Below, one piece after another: positions 63,808 to 64,000 of a stretch of DNA of 64,000 nt. The notes below the pieces were generated by a model. That model made no database searches and was not told where the DNA came from. It saw only the letters and a program-made list of their open reading frames with translations. The stretch covers positions 186,001-250,000 of the forward strand of contig NZ_JAEPJQ010000006.1 of the NCBI RefSeq assembly GCF_016827605.1. Reading direction: 5' to 3'. A program made the translations under genes and the position numbers. The DNA is from Hyunsoonleella ulvae. GTDB taxonomy: Bacteria; Bacteroidota; Bacteroidia; Flavobacteriales; Flavobacteriaceae. Position 1 is the stretch's first letter; each line of letters opens with the position of its first letter.

Positions 63808-64000
63808 ATGAAAACGAAATTATTCTTTCTTAGTTTTTGCTTTATATTAATCTCTAGTATTGGTTTCTCTCAAAAAAAGAAACAGCCAAAAAGCATTATT
63901 AGTGACGACGTAGCCATAAAAAAATATCATAGTAAAGATGAGTTGGATAGAATGGCTAAAGGAGAGTTATTGGTGCTTTATGAAGAGAGAATTGAAAGCT
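63808..64000 (+). CDS. Exported protein, 3' partial
   Basis: The window ends inside this gene. The first 64 codons give a signal peptide (MKTKLFFLSFCFILISSIGFSQ) followed by a lysine-rich stretch (KKKQPKSII) and a charged helix (KDELDRMAKGELLVLYEERIES). No family can be named from this much. Confidence 0.7.
   Translation, partial: MKTKLFFLSFCFILISSIGFSQKKKQPKSIISDDVAIKKYHSKDELDRMAKGELLVLYEERIES

Overview
The window is a contiguous piece of an AT-rich chromosome from a member of the Bacteroidota, most likely a marine or aquatic flavobacterium (family Flavobacteriaceae). The evidence is a SusC/SusD pair with a hybrid two-component regulator, many lipoproteins with short Bacteroidota-type signals, promoters of the TTG - 17 to 22 nt - TAnnTTTG type, a split transketolase, a zeaxanthin-type carotenoid operon and several outer-membrane beta-barrels. 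I see no rRNA, CRISPR array, insertion sequence or prophage. Species cannot be fixed from the sequence alone.

Layout. (1) 1-12163: right-hand part of a polysaccharide utilisation locus: HTCS sensor-regulator (cut by the window edge), a possible 30-residue membrane peptide, SusC, SusD, a GH88 unsaturated glucuronyl hydrolase and a GH2 enzyme with a glucuronidase-like NxK motif. This suggests a uronic-acid-containing glycan; lyases and sulfatases, if any, would lie to the left. (2) 12192-17387, minus strand: an envelope-stress-like group of two GIN-domain proteins, a large PspC membrane protein coupled to a PadR regulator, a DUF4870 protein and a small lipoprotein, with a repeat-rich gap in the middle. 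(3) 17533-20677: DUF4442 protein, small membrane protein, AIM24 protein, a 65-residue conserved protein with a clean terminator, and OxyR. (4) 20939-27066: a tightly coupled SpoIIM-like / DUF4129 / DUF4350 / MoxR / DUF58 operon, head to head with an RDD membrane protein. (5) 27174-37873: housekeeping and repair functions (TRIC-type channel, cyclophilin, CoA pyrophosphatase, PlsC-type acyltransferase, cytochrome-PQQ-type dehydrogenase, sirtuin, rRNA/tRNA methyltransferase, DEAD helicase, MazG). (6) 37926-40953: a flavin oxidoreductase and a GT39-like membrane glycosyltransferase. (7) 40960-45820, minus: a CarH-like B12-binding MerR regulator followed by crtI, crtB, crtZ, crtY. (8) 46066-52919: octaheme-HEAT-TPR lipoprotein, tRNA-Lys and tRNA-Leu, shikimate kinase, a phosphoribosyltransferase, Hsp15-like S4 protein, a beta/gamma-crystallin-like lipoprotein, an FKBP lipoprotein and a beta-barrel. 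(9) 53064-64000: split transketolase, queuosine tRNA-guanine transglycosylase, LptF/G permease, EamA transporter, AccA, DnaB, a secreted protein of uncertain function, a lipocalin-like lipoprotein, a HAD phosphatase and the start of an exported protein.

The most interesting points are a possible light- and B12-responsive switch over carotenoid genes, with a perfect palindrome lying on the promoter; a two-module dispersed intergenic repeat present twice; a transglycosylase and a sirtuin that have both lost their zinc-binding cysteines; the translationally coupled MoxR/SpoIIM operon; and an FKBP gene whose start codon can be re-assigned from its promoter.
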